64,000 nt of DNA from Variovorax paradoxus NBRC 15149 (GCF_001591365.1 NZ_BCUT01000001.1:744001-808000); one strand, 5' to 3'; positions 56,000 through 63,920 are shown, counted from the first letter of the stretch. The notes: generated by a model not told the origin, from the letters alone. A program made the numbers and translations.

Positions 56000-56877
56000 T
56001 CCACCTCCTGTTCGACCAGACGGCGCACGCGCTCGGTGTAGGCGTGGAAGGTCTCGCGGTTGACGCTCAGGTCTCCCTCGTTCCAAGGGGCCATGCCAAG
56101 CTCAGCAGCCTTGGCTTCGATAGTGCTGCGGTTGGTGTCCCACGGCACAACCGGGCCGCGGTCGCTCACGTCGTCGCGCCAACCCGCGTTGCGCAGCCAG
56201 GTGTGGAACTCGGGCACGAACTGGCCCTTGTCCTTGCTCCACTTCACGCTGTGCCGCTGCACGGCGATGGCCGCGAGCATGGCCTGCTGCAATGCCGCGT
56301 CGGGCCTAAGCCGGCGCCATCGCCGCTCTGCCTTCGCCCGGTTGGCATGGTTCGGGTATTCCGCAAAGACTTGATCGAAACCCGTCGCTCCCCCCTCGGG
56401 GGGTAGGGGGGTTCGGTTCTTTGGCGGTTCTGAAGATTCGGGTGTCATAGCTGTGACACCCTTCACGTCGTGGATGACACCCTTTTCGTTCTGGATGACA
56501 CCCTTCTGAGCAGAAATAAGGGTGTCAATCTGACCTGCTTGTGGATAACTGGGCTCCACGTCTGTAACAAGCGGCGGGGCGACCTGCGAAGGCAACAACT
56601 CGCCCCTGATCCACGCCGACGAAATGCGGTACTCATTGACGTAGCCGCGCCCCGTCTTCGACCCGACGCGCTCGAGCCAACCGATGGCAAGCATCTTGGC
56701 GATCTGCCGCTGCACCGTGCTGCGGCTCTGCATCGTCTTGCTCGCCAGCGTGTCGATGGCCGGGTAGATGTGCGTCCCGTCATCGTGCGCATGGTCTGCA
56801 ATGGCCAGCGCGAGAAGCCGCTCGCTACCGCCCACAGGGTAGCGGTCGAACACCATCGTCATCACCTTGATGCTCAT
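55984..56877 (-). CDS. phage replication initiator with HTH domain (gpO-like)
   Basis: 297 residues. The N-terminal helix-turn-helix (FDRYPVGGSERLLALAIADHA, QSRSTVQRQIAKMLAIGWLE) is DNA-binding, and the C-terminal region (GFDQVFAEYPNHANRAKAER, FVPEFHTWLRNAGW) resembles the end of phage O-type proteins. The linker (around KGVIQNEKGVIHDVKGV) is encoded by repeats that look like origin iterons. It should bind those sites and recruit the host replisome; no helicase or loader gene is seen beside it. Confidence 0.85.
   Translation of the reverse strand: MSIKVMTMVFDRYPVGGSERLLALAIADHAHDDGTHIYPAIDTLASKTMQSRSTVQRQIAKMLAIGWLERVGSKTGRGYVNEYRISSAWIRGELLPSQVAPPLVTDVEPSYPQAGQIDTLISAQKGVIQNEKGVIHDVKGVTAMTPESSEPPKNRTPLPPEGGATGFDQVFAEYPNHANRAKAERRWRRLRPDAALQQAMLAAIAVQRHSVKWSKDKGQFVPEFHTWLRNAGWRDDVSDRGPVVPWDTNRSTIEAKAAELGMAPWNEGDLSVNRETFHAYTERVRRLVEQEVECAST
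56441..56548. other. putative phage replication origin within the initiator gene
   Basis: TGACACCCTT occurs at 56454-56463, 56475-56484 and 56496-56505, exactly 21 bp apart. Inverted copies flank these: GGTGTCA at 56441-56447 and AAGGGTGTCA at 56518-56527. A perfect DnaA box, TTATCCACA on the minus strand, lies at 56540-56548. Iterons inside the initiator gene are the arrangement of lambda ori in gene O. Confidence 0.75.
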
Positions 56878-57386
56878 GACGCTGCACGCTCCCCCAGGCC
56901 GGCGAATGCGCACCCGTGCTGCCGCCAAACCGCTCCCGTGCGCAGCTTCGAGGCGTAGCCGCGCGAGAGCCCGAGCTGCTCATCGAGGACTACGCCCGGC
57001 TCAGCGCTCATGCGCACCGCCTGCACGATGTCTGCCGTTAGTATCGAATCGACCCGCTTCCCCAGCGCGATGCGCACCCGGTGAGCGGCTGTCTTCGACT
57101 TGCCGGCGCATGCCTGCGAGCGCGTTCGCGCTGCCAAGTGATCGGGATGCACGCACAGTTCGGCATCGCAGCCGACTCCCACCTGCAGGCCGGCCGCGAG
57201 CGGACCGCGCACGAGCAGCCACAGCAAGCGTCGCACGTTCCACAGCCGCCCGCCAACACGCCACTGCGGATGCAGGCCATCGAGCGCATAGCAGTTCCAG
57301 ATCAGACAATCGCCGACCTCATCTACCCGCGCGAGCAGGCTCGCCAAGTCGATATCGGGCGGCAGATCCATTTCCCCACGGCTCAT
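56874..57386 (-). CDS. hypothetical protein, possible HNH-like nuclease
   Basis: 170 residues. The segment DCLIWNCYALDG followed by ELCVHPDHLAARTRS resembles the His-containing part of small HNH nucleases, with the C-terminal half Arg-rich and HTH-like (LDEQLGLSRGYASKLRTG). Assignment is weak. It lies between CII-like and initiator genes with 4-bp overlaps. Confidence 0.55.
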   Translation of the reverse strand: MSRGEMDLPPDIDLASLLARVDEVGDCLIWNCYALDGLHPQWRVGGRLWNVRRLLWLLVRGPLAAGLQVGVGCDAELCVHPDHLAARTRSQACAGKSKTAAHRVRIALGKRVDSILTADIVQAVRMSAEPGVVLDEQLGLSRGYASKLRTGAVWRQHGCAFAGLGERAAS

Positions 57387-57913
57387 GTCTGCGGCGCCTT
57401 CCGCATGCGCCCGCGCAGAAGCGCCATGACGTGGCCCACGGCCGCAATGACCTCCTGCGCGGCGTAGTCGGCACGACGCACCTGATTGCCCGTGACAGCG
57501 CCCTCGCCTTCGCGCACCGCATCCGCCGTGGCCCGCACGTAGTCGGCGAAGGCCGAATGCAGACGCATCAGCGCCTCAACCGGATCGGCGCCCGACTGGT
57601 CTGGCGTCGCGAGAGTGCAGGTGTGGCCCAGTGCCTCGGCCATCGCATGGAGCACCGCGAAATTGCCGCTGAAGGCCTGCATCGCGATGAGCTCGCGCGG
57701 GTTGGGCTGGTGCGTGGTCGTGTTGGGGTTGGCCTTGTGCGTCAGCGTGTTGACAGGAATGCCCATGCGCGCGGCCAGCGCCGTGACGCCGCCCGGATAC
57801 CCGTGCACCGTGTTGTAGACCGCATCGAGGATGTCCTGCCCGGCGGGTCTGGAGGGATTGGGCTCATCGCCGCCATAGGCGAGATGGCCGGGAATTGAGA
57901 AAGTTGCGTTCAT
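57383..57913 (-). CDS. CII-like phage regulatory protein
   Basis: 176 residues of the CP76-type CII family, with a HTH-like middle (ALAARMGIPVNTLTHKANPN) and Ala-rich helices. Such proteins control the choice between lysis and lysogeny. ATG 57913 has a TGAGG ribosome site 6 bases upstream. It lies in the leftward early operon. Confidence 0.8.
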   Translation of the reverse strand: MNATFSIPGHLAYGGDEPNPSRPAGQDILDAVYNTVHGYPGGVTALAARMGIPVNTLTHKANPNTTTHQPNPRELIAMQAFSGNFAVLHAMAEALGHTCTLATPDQSGADPVEALMRLHSAFADYVRATADAVREGEGAVTGNQVRRADYAAQEVIAAVGHVMALLRGRMRKAPQT

Positions 57914-58205
57914 GCAAACCTCAAGAGAAGAGAAAGACCAGCCGGCCATGGAAGCCTTCGCCCCCACGCCCAGCGAGCGAATCGATGCCATCGAGCAGTT
58001 CCTGCAGCAGCTCGTGCTGTTGCTGGAGGTGGAGCCCGAAATCAATCGGGAAACCGTCTCGGCGTGGATCGCCATCTGCTCGGCGAGCGCGCTGGCCCAT
58101 GGCGCACGCACGCCGCGGCAAACGAAGACGCTCGAAGGCCTGTGCCGACGCGTGCTGACGCCCGCCGTCGACGTGGTGCGCCCGGCGGACGTGCGATGGT
58201 CGTGA
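57912..58205 (+). CDS. small acidic hypothetical protein on the opposite strand
   Basis: 97 residues from ATG 57912, or 85 from ATG 57948. It is amphipathic and helical (SERIDAIEQFLQQLVLLLEV), and its codon pattern looks real while the minus-strand reading of the same DNA does not. It starts back to back with the CII-like gene. Function unknown. Confidence 0.55.
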   Translation: MQTSREEKDQPAMEAFAPTPSERIDAIEQFLQQLVLLLEVEPEINRETVSAWIAICSASALAHGARTPRQTKTLEGLCRRVLTPAVDVVRPADVRWS

Positions 58206-58267
58206 GAACGTGGCAATGCGCCGCTCGCGTTGCGCAGCGAGCGCCTGAAGGTGGAAGGAGGTCCGGG

Positions 58268-58633
58268 TCATCTGAGGCGCGGCACCCTCTCTGCGGCGTC
58301 ACACCGGCGGCGATAGACGCACGTCCCGAACAAGCCCATGAGCGCCAGAGCGCCGAGCAAGCTGTGACCGAACCAAAACAGCGCGCCGCCAGAGAGCACG
58401 CTGCAGACCACCAGCAGGTGATGGCCAAAGGCCGGCAGAGGCAAGCGACCAGTCGGAGCCAAGATGCACGCGCACCCGCCCAAGCCAGAAATGACCAGCC
58501 AGGCCACCAGCACGCGGCCGGCGCCCTGCATTGCCGCAGCCTTCCACGCGAAGAGCAACGCGATTTCCGCCAGTACCGCCGCCCACTCCACGAGGGTGAT
58601 GAGGACGCGCGACTTCAAAAGACCGTCACGCAT
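58268..58633 (-). CDS. small integral membrane protein
   Basis: 121 residues with four hydrophobic helices (VLITLVEWAAVLAEIALLFA, VLVAWLVISGLGGCACIL, HLLVVCSVLSGGALFWF, LLGALALMGLFGTCVY). First structural-type product after cro in the leftward operon; it overlaps the cro gene by 8 bp. Possible role in superinfection exclusion is conjecture. Confidence 0.7.
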   Translation of the reverse strand: MRDGLLKSRVLITLVEWAAVLAEIALLFAWKAAAMQGAGRVLVAWLVISGLGGCACILAPTGRLPLPAFGHHLLVVCSVLSGGALFWFGHSLLGALALMGLFGTCVYRRRCDAAERVPRLR

Positions 58634-58889
58634 GCGCGCTCTCGCCTTCCATGCGCACGGCACTCAGCACAGAGTGCAACTCGGGCAAGGGCTTATCGCC
58701 GTAGATGTGGTCGTATCCGATCCGCAGGCCGCGTGCGGCAGCAAACGCAATCAGCTTGGTCGCGACATTGGGCGGAAGCATCTGCCCGCGCTCATAGTGC
58801 CCAACATTGCCCTGTGTGCAGCCGATGCCGTCTGCAAGCGCCTGCTGCGTCACGCCCAGTCGCTCGCGAATGGATTTCAGGTGGTGCAT
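58626..58889 (-). CDS. Cro-like HTH repressor
   Basis: 87-residue XRE-type HTH (SIRERLGVTQQALADGIGCT, GNVGHYERGQMLPPNVATKL). It is divergent from the CI-like gene and starts 8 bp from the first operator. It likely represses cI in the lytic mode and also its own promoter. Confidence 0.88.
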   Translation of the reverse strand: MHHLKSIRERLGVTQQALADGIGCTQGNVGHYERGQMLPPNVATKLIAFAAARGLRIGYDHIYGDKPLPELHSVLSAVRMEGESAHA

Positions 58890-58896
58890 TTGAACT

Positions 58897-58963
58897 TAGT
58901 AGCTTTGCTGCTATGTTATCTCAATAGCAATGCTGCTTGTCAAGCAAAGTAGCGTCGCTACAG
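58897..58963. promoter_or_regulatory. rightward operator region OR-like: three operators between cro and cI
   Basis: Three 17-bp sites: TAGTAGCTTTGCTGCTA (58897-58913), CAATAGCAATGCTGCTT (58922-58938) and AAGTAGCGTCGCTACAG (58947-58963), with centres exactly 25 bp apart. The cro promoter has a perfect -35 TTGACA (minus strand, plus 58938-58943) and -10 GATAAC (plus 58915-58920) with 17-bp spacing, and the middle operator lies inside it. Confidence 0.85.
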
Positions 58964-58971
58964 TTTTCAGA

Positions 58972-59685
58972 GTGAAGAACAACGACACGAACTCACTCGA
59001 AAACTGGCAGCGCGAAGACGCCGCGCGGCTGCTCGCGCTGTACAAAAAATATCGAGCGGCCGGAGGCCTGAAACAGGATGAATTCGCGGCGCAGTACGGC
59101 CTGCGGTCACAGCCGAACATGGGTCACTATCTGCATGGCCGCCGCCCACTAAACATAGAGCAGGCGTCGAACTTCGCGCGGGGCCTCGGAGTAGCGATCG
59201 GCGACTTCAGCCCCACCATCGCGGCTCAAGTTGCAGGAGCGGCCAAAGTCATCGAACACCCGGCCTCCGAAGAAGCGGAGTTCGTGGCCGTGCAGCGCCT
59301 CACCGTGCGCTTGTCGGCGGGTCCGGGCGCCGCAACAGTTGTTGAAGAGGTCGAGGGGTCACTGCAATTTCGCCGCGACTTTCTCGCCTCCTGCGGAGCC
59401 ACACCGGATTCAGCTCGCATCGTCCACGTCACCGGCACCAGCATGGAGCCAACGATCATCAACGGCGCGGTGCTGCTGGTGAACACCCGCAACCGAGAGC
59501 CAAGAAGCGGCTCCGTCTTCGCGCTGGCCTATGGAGACGACCTCATCGTCAAACGGCTTGCCCAGACGCATTCGGGCTGGGTAGCGCGCTCGGACAACGC
59601 AGACGGCAACCCAGACATCCCGATTGATGCCAGCCATCACGTTGAAATCATCGGACGCGCGGTGTGGATGGGGGTAAAGCTTTGA
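58972..59685 (+). CDS. CI-like repressor with S24 autoproteolysis domain
   Basis: 237 residues from GTG 58972; an ATG at 58930 would begin inside operators. The N-terminal HTH (GLKQDEFAAQYGLRSQPNMG) is followed by a LexA-like domain with cleavage site Ala116-Gly117 (SAGPG), Ser157 (GTSMEPT) and Lys194 (LIVKRL). Activated RecA would trigger self-cleavage and prophage induction. A weak promoter lies very close to the start, so the transcript may be nearly leaderless, as for lambda cI from PRM. Confidence 0.88.
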   Translation: MKNNDTNSLENWQREDAARLLALYKKYRAAGGLKQDEFAAQYGLRSQPNMGHYLHGRRPLNIEQASNFARGLGVAIGDFSPTIAAQVAGAAKVIEHPASEEAEFVAVQRLTVRLSAGPGAATVVEEVEGSLQFRRDFLASCGATPDSARIVHVTGTSMEPTIINGAVLLVNTRNREPRSGSVFALAYGDDLIVKRLAQTHSGWVARSDNADGNPDIPIDASHHVEIIGRAVWMGVKL

Positions 59686-60170
59686 GATATGCGCTCTTGA
59701 CCGCATCACTAGGCCTATGCCTGTCGTCGGCAGCATGGTCAGCGACGCAATGCACCATGCCAAATGGGAAAATCATCACCCTGCAAATTTCCGAGTGCCC
59801 CGCTGGGGCGCTTGAGAACGCGCCCAAACAATCTCCCTCCAGGCCGCCACCAACCGCAGCCGGCGGCGCCCCCATTCAATCGCCGGCAAAGCCTTCAGCA
59901 AATGGCTACGAAATCGCCCGAAACTCGGTGGCAGCCTGCTCAAGGCGAGAGCAGTACGAAAAGCTCACATCCCTCGCCTCTCAAGACGATAGTGAGGCCT
60001 TCAATCGCGCGCTCGTTGGCGGGGCCAGCAGCGGCTCTTGCCTGATCCTGAGCCAAGGCGCCATCGTCTTCCTCGAGGACACCGCGATCTTTGCGGGCCT
60101 GGTGAAGGTTCGGCCCCGCGGCAACCCCGACGGCTATTGGACTGCTGCGGAAAACATCCGGCCCCGCTGA
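59682..60170 (+). CDS. secreted protein directly downstream of the repressor
   Basis: 162 residues from TTG 59682, which overlaps the repressor stop (TTGA). A signal peptide (LLTASLGLCLSSAAWSA) precedes a mature part with four cysteines (CTMPNG, SECPAG, AACSRR, GSCLIL), which could form two disulfides. Coupling to cI means it is made in the lysogen. It may exclude other phages or alter the cell surface; no family recognised. Confidence 0.7.
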   Translation: MRYALLTASLGLCLSSAAWSATQCTMPNGKIITLQISECPAGALENAPKQSPSRPPPTAAGGAPIQSPAKPSANGYEIARNSVAACSRREQYEKLTSLASQDDSEAFNRALVGGASSGSCLILSQGAIVFLEDTAIFAGLVKVRPRGNPDGYWTAAENIRPR

Positions 60171-60188
60171 GACGCCAAAGGCTGCAAA

Positions 60189-60260
60189 AAGCAGCCCTGC
60201 TACTTTATTTTGTAACAACAGCAGCATTGCTATTGTTCTGAGAAAGCAGCATCGCTACTA
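60189..60260. promoter_or_regulatory. leftward-type operator region: three operators before the early operon
   Basis: AAGCAGCCCTGCTACTT (60189-60205), CAGCAGCATTGCTATTG (60219-60235) and AAGCAGCATCGCTACTA (60244-60260); centres are 30 and 25 bp apart. A promoter TTGTTC (60233-60238) - 17 bp - TACTAT (60256-60261) is overlapped by the last site. Confidence 0.8.
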
Positions 60261-60289
60261 TTCGTCCATCCCAACTTGGAGATGGACAG

Positions 60290-60487
60290 ATGAAGCGAAC
60301 CGCGAACACGATCCCGGCCTCGGCCGCCCGCAGCTACCGCTGCTTCTACGAGCCGGCATCCAGCGAGTCGGGCCTGCTCCCCCACGTCGACCTCGACGCT
60401 GAAGACGGCAGCGCGGCGCTCCACGCCGCCCACACCAAGACCGGGCACCCCATTGCCCGAGTTGAACGCCTCGAGCGCGCGAGCTAG
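60290..60487 (+). CDS. small early hypothetical protein
   Basis: 65 residues (MKRTANTIPASAARSYRCFY). First gene behind the operator-controlled promoter; a TTGGAGATGG purine stretch precedes the start. No family recognised. Confidence 0.65.
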   Translation: MKRTANTIPASAARSYRCFYEPASSESGLLPHVDLDAEDGSAALHAAHTKTGHPIARVERLERAS

Positions 60488-60490
60488 GCG

Positions 60491-60895
60491 ATGCGCGGCG
60501 TCAAAGCTCACCACGCCACGAGCGCGGGCGCAGCCACCGGCTTCGTCCCGACCGGCTCGGCGCGCGTGGACATTTGGATTCGCAAGGTCAGCACGCGCCG
60601 CCAGGCGTTCTATCGCTGCCCCGCAGTCGGCATCGCCGCGTGGCAGCCCATGGGCCTGCCGCTCGCAGACAAGGCACTGAAGGCCGGCAAAGTCTCGCTG
60701 CCCGGCATCGCAGACGGCGTGGTGCGCGCCCACGTCGAAGACGCGCCCGCACACCCAATGCGCGCCCAGTTCGCCGCGCAGGCACACGCCCTCAACGGTG
60801 AAATCGATGCGTTGAACCTGTCGGCCATCAGCGCGGCCGGCTCGATGCGCGGTTTCGCGAAGGCGGCCGAGCAGGCGCAAGGCGGTGCCGCATGA
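60491..60895 (+). CDS. early hypothetical protein
   Basis: 134 residues (MRGVKAHHATSAGAATGFVP), Ala-rich C-terminus (LSAISAAGSMRGFAKAAEQA). Starts 3 bp after the previous stop and overlaps the next start by 4 bp. Unknown role. Confidence 0.65.
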   Translation: MRGVKAHHATSAGAATGFVPTGSARVDIWIRKVSTRRQAFYRCPAVGIAAWQPMGLPLADKALKAGKVSLPGIADGVVRAHVEDAPAHPMRAQFAAQAHALNGEIDALNLSAISAAGSMRGFAKAAEQAQGGAA

Positions 60896-61338
60896 GCACG
60901 CCCTTTCGTCTCATCAGCGATTGGCAGAAGCACTTGAAGGTCAACGGCCGCGAGCCGACGACCCTCGAAGAGCTGGCCGTCGCAAAGGCCAACTACGAGC
61001 ACAGCCGCCGCCTCGCCGAAATCAAGGCGTTGCGCGCAAAGCTCGCAGTGCTCGACCAGTTCCTGCCCGCGCTCGCCGAGCGCGGCATCCAACTGGCGCA
61101 CCGCGACCTCTGCACCTACGACCACGGCAAGACCGTGCGCATTCAGACCGCGATGTGCTCGCGTGACGACAAGCTCTTTGCCGCCCTCATCGACCTCGGC
61201 TTCCGCGAAATCGAGCGCAAGGACTGGGGCACCAAGGAAGAGCAGGTGAAGCTCAAGTTCGGCCGCTCGCTCGTGCTGACCATCGACGTGACGAAGGCCG
61301 TGGCCATCGCCGCCACCGAAGCGGGGGTGCCAGCGTGA
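60892..61338 (+). CDS. early hypothetical protein
   Basis: 148 residues. A coiled N-terminal half (ELAVAKANYEHSRRLAEIKA) is followed by a beta-rich half (CTYDHGKTVRIQTAMCSRDD). The start overlaps the preceding stop (ATGA). Not assigned. Confidence 0.7.
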   Translation: MSTPFRLISDWQKHLKVNGREPTTLEELAVAKANYEHSRRLAEIKALRAKLAVLDQFLPALAERGIQLAHRDLCTYDHGKTVRIQTAMCSRDDKLFAALIDLGFREIERKDWGTKEEQVKLKFGRSLVLTIDVTKAVAIAATEAGVPA

Positions 61339-61457
61339 GAACGTCGCCCGTACAGCCCGCACCGGGCCTGCTCAAGACCATCGCGATGCTCGCGGTGCCC
61401 ATCGTCATGCCCGTCATCTTCGCAGCGATGGCGGTCTACGGATGGAGCACGCCGTGA
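61335..61457 (+). CDS. 40-residue membrane peptide
   Basis: GTG 61335 overlaps the preceding stop (GTGA). The peptide has a basic start (MRTSPVQPAPGLLK) and one hydrophobic helix (MLAVPIVMPVIFAAMAVYG). Its own stop overlaps the next GTG start in the same way. The chain of overlaps supports translation; function unknown. Confidence 0.6.
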   Translation: MRTSPVQPAPGLLKTIAMLAVPIVMPVIFAAMAVYGWSTP

Positions 61458-61627
61458 TTCAGCTCGCACTCGAACCCCGCCGCCGGCGCCCCGCGCCGCT
61501 CCCGCCGACCGGCCCCGTGAGCGGCCTGCTCGACCCGCGCTTCAAGTACCAGCGCGCCTGCGAAACCGACATCCGCAAAACCTTCCAGCGCGTCATCGCT
61601 GAGCAGAAGAAAGGACAGCGCCTGTGA
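61454..61627 (+). CDS. small basic early protein
   Basis: 57 residues from GTG 61454 (MIQLALEPRRRRPAPLPPTG) in a GTGA overlap. The C-terminal half is helical and basic (ACETDIRKTFQRVIAEQKKG). An upstream ATG at 61442 is also in frame. Unknown role. Confidence 0.6.
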   Translation: MIQLALEPRRRRPAPLPPTGPVSGLLDPRFKYQRACETDIRKTFQRVIAEQKKGQRL

Positions 61628-61965
61628 CCACCACCACTACCGGCGTCTTCTTCGTGGGCAAGGACTACCCGGGCCGCCCGGCCGTCAGCGAGCACGTCGA
61701 TGACAACAAGGACTTCGTGCTGAAGATGCGGCTGATCGACAACCAAGGCCCCGGCCGCGTCGAGGGCTATGTCGTGCGCTGGCTCGGCCCCAGCGCAGAA
61801 GCCTGGCGCAAGGCGCACCCTGCGCTCAAGGCCGGCGACGCGCTGCGTCTGGTGCTCATTAATCCGCGCTCCCTGCTGGGCCCACGCGGCTCGCCCGAGA
61901 CGAGCGCGAGCGTCAGCAGTTGCGAACTGCTGCCCGCCCGCGCGCCCGCCGCGCAGCCCGCCTGA
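61624..61965 (+). CDS. early hypothetical protein, possible OB-fold
   Basis: 113 residues from GTG 61624 in another GTGA overlap. The pattern FVLKMRLIDNQGPGRVEGYV and LRLVLINPRSL could form an OB-like barrel as in phage single-strand-binding proteins; this is a pattern impression. Ala/Pro-rich C-terminus. Confidence 0.55.
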   Translation: MTTTTTGVFFVGKDYPGRPAVSEHVDDNKDFVLKMRLIDNQGPGRVEGYVVRWLGPSAEAWRKAHPALKAGDALRLVLINPRSLLGPRGSPETSASVSSCELLPARAPAAQPA

Positions 61966-62018
61966 CGCGCCCCCCTTCCCCACCCCGCTTTTTCATCAAC
62001 CACAGGAGAGCCACGCCC

Positions 62019-62366
62019 GTGAAAGCGTTTTCCCTTTTCATTGTCGAGCTCAACGAAGGCACCACCAATGCCGCGTTGAGCGCCGACTTCGCCGAGCTGC
62101 TGCGCACGGTGCAAACCACCGGCCGCGCCGGCTCGCTCACGCTGAAGGTCAAGGTGGCCCCGGCCACCCGCTCCAACAGCGGATCGGTCGACAAAGTGAC
62201 CATCACCGCCGACCGAAAGCTCGAGCTGCCCAAGCCCGAGCAGGCCAGCGATTTCTTCTGGCTCACCGAAGACGGTGAGACCTCCCGCAATCACCCGCGG
62301 CAGCAAGAGCTGCAGCTGCGTGACGTTTCCGCCGCCACCCCTCCCGCAACTTTCAAGGAAGCCTGA
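62019..62366 (+). CDS. early hypothetical protein
   Basis: 115 residues from GTG 62019 with CAGGAGAG upstream. Beta-rich (MKAFSLFIVELNEGTTNAAL; GSLTLKVKVAPATRS). It directly precedes the DUF2303 gene (3-bp gap) and is likely a partner of it in phage DNA metabolism. Confidence 0.65.
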   Translation: MKAFSLFIVELNEGTTNAALSADFAELLRTVQTTGRAGSLTLKVKVAPATRSNSGSVDKVTITADRKLELPKPEQASDFFWLTEDGETSRNHPRQQELQLRDVSAATPPATFKEA

Positions 62367-62369
62367 TCC

Positions 62370-63209
62370 ATGGACGCCCTCAACGCGCCTACCGCTCAAC
62401 TCGTTCGCGACATCACGACCATCGGCCTCGAGCCGAAGGCCATCGCGGGAACGACCCACCTCGTGGTGCCCCCGCAGTTCCAGCACATCGACCTCACCAG
62501 CAAGATCGAACAGGCGCAGATCGTGCCGAACCGGCTGCGCGGCACCATCGCACTGGGCTCGCTCGAGAGCCTGCTTACCTATCTCGCCGACCAGCACGCC
62601 CAGGCAACGGGCTACGTGTACGCCGACCCCGATGCGCGCACCATCACCGCGGTGTTCAACGACACGAAGGCGGGCCCGGGCTGGCGCGACCATCGCGCCG
62701 TGTTCGCTGCGGTTCTCACACCGGAAGCGAAGCGCTGGCTCGACAAGGACGGGGAGGTCTTCAGTCAGACCGAGTTCGCCGAGTTCATCGAAGACAACAT
62801 GGCCGACCTGCACGGCGATGACGCGGAGAAGCTGCTCACAGTAGCGACCACCATCGCCGCGTCGTCCGGCATTAACTTTTCGAGCGCGAAGCGGCTGCAG
62901 GACGGGCAGACCCAGCTCACCTACAACGAGACGATCAATGCCACTGCCGGCGAGGGCGCGGTATCGATCCCGAAGACCTTCACGCTCGGCCTGCGCCTCT
63001 TCAAGAACGGCGGCGGCTACAAGCTCACCGCGCGCCTGAAGTACCGACTGAACAGCGGCGCGGTGAAGTTTCATTACGAACTGGAACGCCCCGAGAACGC
63101 CATCGAAGACGCCTTCACGGGCTACGTCGAGCAGGTGCGCGGTGCGACCGTGAGCACCACCGAGGGTGCGGCGCCGCTGGGCTACACCGTCCTGATCGGC
63201 AAGCCGTGA
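62370..63209 (+). CDS. DUF2303 family protein
   Basis: 279 residues. Matches the phage DUF2303 family (NDTKAGPGWRDHRAVFAAVL, SQTEFAEFIEDNMADLHGDD, LRLFKNGGGYKLTARLKYRL). Found in early regions of many siphophages; role unknown. The stop overlaps the dNMP kinase start (GTGA). Confidence 0.85.
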   Translation: MDALNAPTAQLVRDITTIGLEPKAIAGTTHLVVPPQFQHIDLTSKIEQAQIVPNRLRGTIALGSLESLLTYLADQHAQATGYVYADPDARTITAVFNDTKAGPGWRDHRAVFAAVLTPEAKRWLDKDGEVFSQTEFAEFIEDNMADLHGDDAEKLLTVATTIAASSGINFSSAKRLQDGQTQLTYNETINATAGEGAVSIPKTFTLGLRLFKNGGGYKLTARLKYRLNSGAVKFHYELERPENAIEDAFTGYVEQVRGATVSTTEGAAPLGYTVLIGKP

Positions 63210-63916
63210 AGCCAGCGCGCATGAAGCAACACATCATCGGCTTGACCGGCTTTGCCGGCTCGGGCAAAGACACGGTGGCCGATCTGCTGGTGGCGCATGC
63301 GCGCTTTCGCAAACTGGCCTTCGCTGATGCCCTGCGCGCCGAGGTCGCCAGCGGCTTCGGGCTCATGCCCGATGAACTGGCGTCGCCCCACCTCAAGAGC
63401 GTTCCCACCCCAACCCTGCGCATGCGCGGCGCGCCGCAGGACTTCCTCGCGGCCGTGGTCTATTCGCTCAGCGCAGCGGCACCGGACCACCGCACGCCGC
63501 TCAGCGATGAATGGCTCGACATGCCGCGCGCACCTCGGCAGATCCTTCAATGGTGGGGCTCCGAGTACCGCCGCATGCAGCACCCGCGCTACTGGACACG
63601 CGCCCTGCTCGCGCGCCTGGTCGCGTACCAGCGCGACGGCGAAAGCCGCTTTGTCATCACCGATGTTCGTTTCGACAACGAGGCCGACACCGTGCGCGCC
63701 GCCGGCGGCACGCTCTGGCAAGTGACGCGGCCAGGTTGCAATGGTGAGGCAGAGAACGCCCATGTCAGCGCGACGGACGGCGCGCGCTTCAAGCCCGAGG
63801 CCGTCATCGCCAACATTCACGACGTGCGCCACCTGCAGGGCTTGGTGCTGGGCGAGTTTGTTGCCCGTGACCTCGGCATCGACCGCGTGCGTGTCAATGT
63901 CACTGCGGAGGCATGA
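63206..63916 (+). CDS. deoxynucleoside monophosphate kinase
   Basis: 236 residues. P-loop GFAGSGKDTVAD at residues about 14-25, the lid-like region HRTPLSDEWLDMPRAPRQIL and ITDVRFDNEAD fit phage dNMP kinases (T4 gp1-like). It supplies dNDPs for phage replication. The start GTG 63206 overlaps the DUF2303 stop; an ATG at 63221 is an alternative. Confidence 0.85.
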   Translation: MKPARMKQHIIGLTGFAGSGKDTVADLLVAHARFRKLAFADALRAEVASGFGLMPDELASPHLKSVPTPTLRMRGAPQDFLAAVVYSLSAAAPDHRTPLSDEWLDMPRAPRQILQWWGSEYRRMQHPRYWTRALLARLVAYQRDGESRFVITDVRFDNEADTVRAAGGTLWQVTRPGCNGEAENAHVSATDGARFKPEAVIANIHDVRHLQGLVLGEFVARDLGIDRVRVNVTAEA

Positions 63917-63920
63917 AGAC

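Noticed and set aside
56441..56548. CRISPR-like array
   Set aside because: Repeats are only 10 bp with 11-bp gaps, lie inside a coding gene and include inverted copies; origin iterons fit better.
57921..58271. Minus-strand open frame of 116 codons
   Set aside because: Arg/His-rich without features; the plus-strand frame in the same DNA has a coherent helical, acidic protein.
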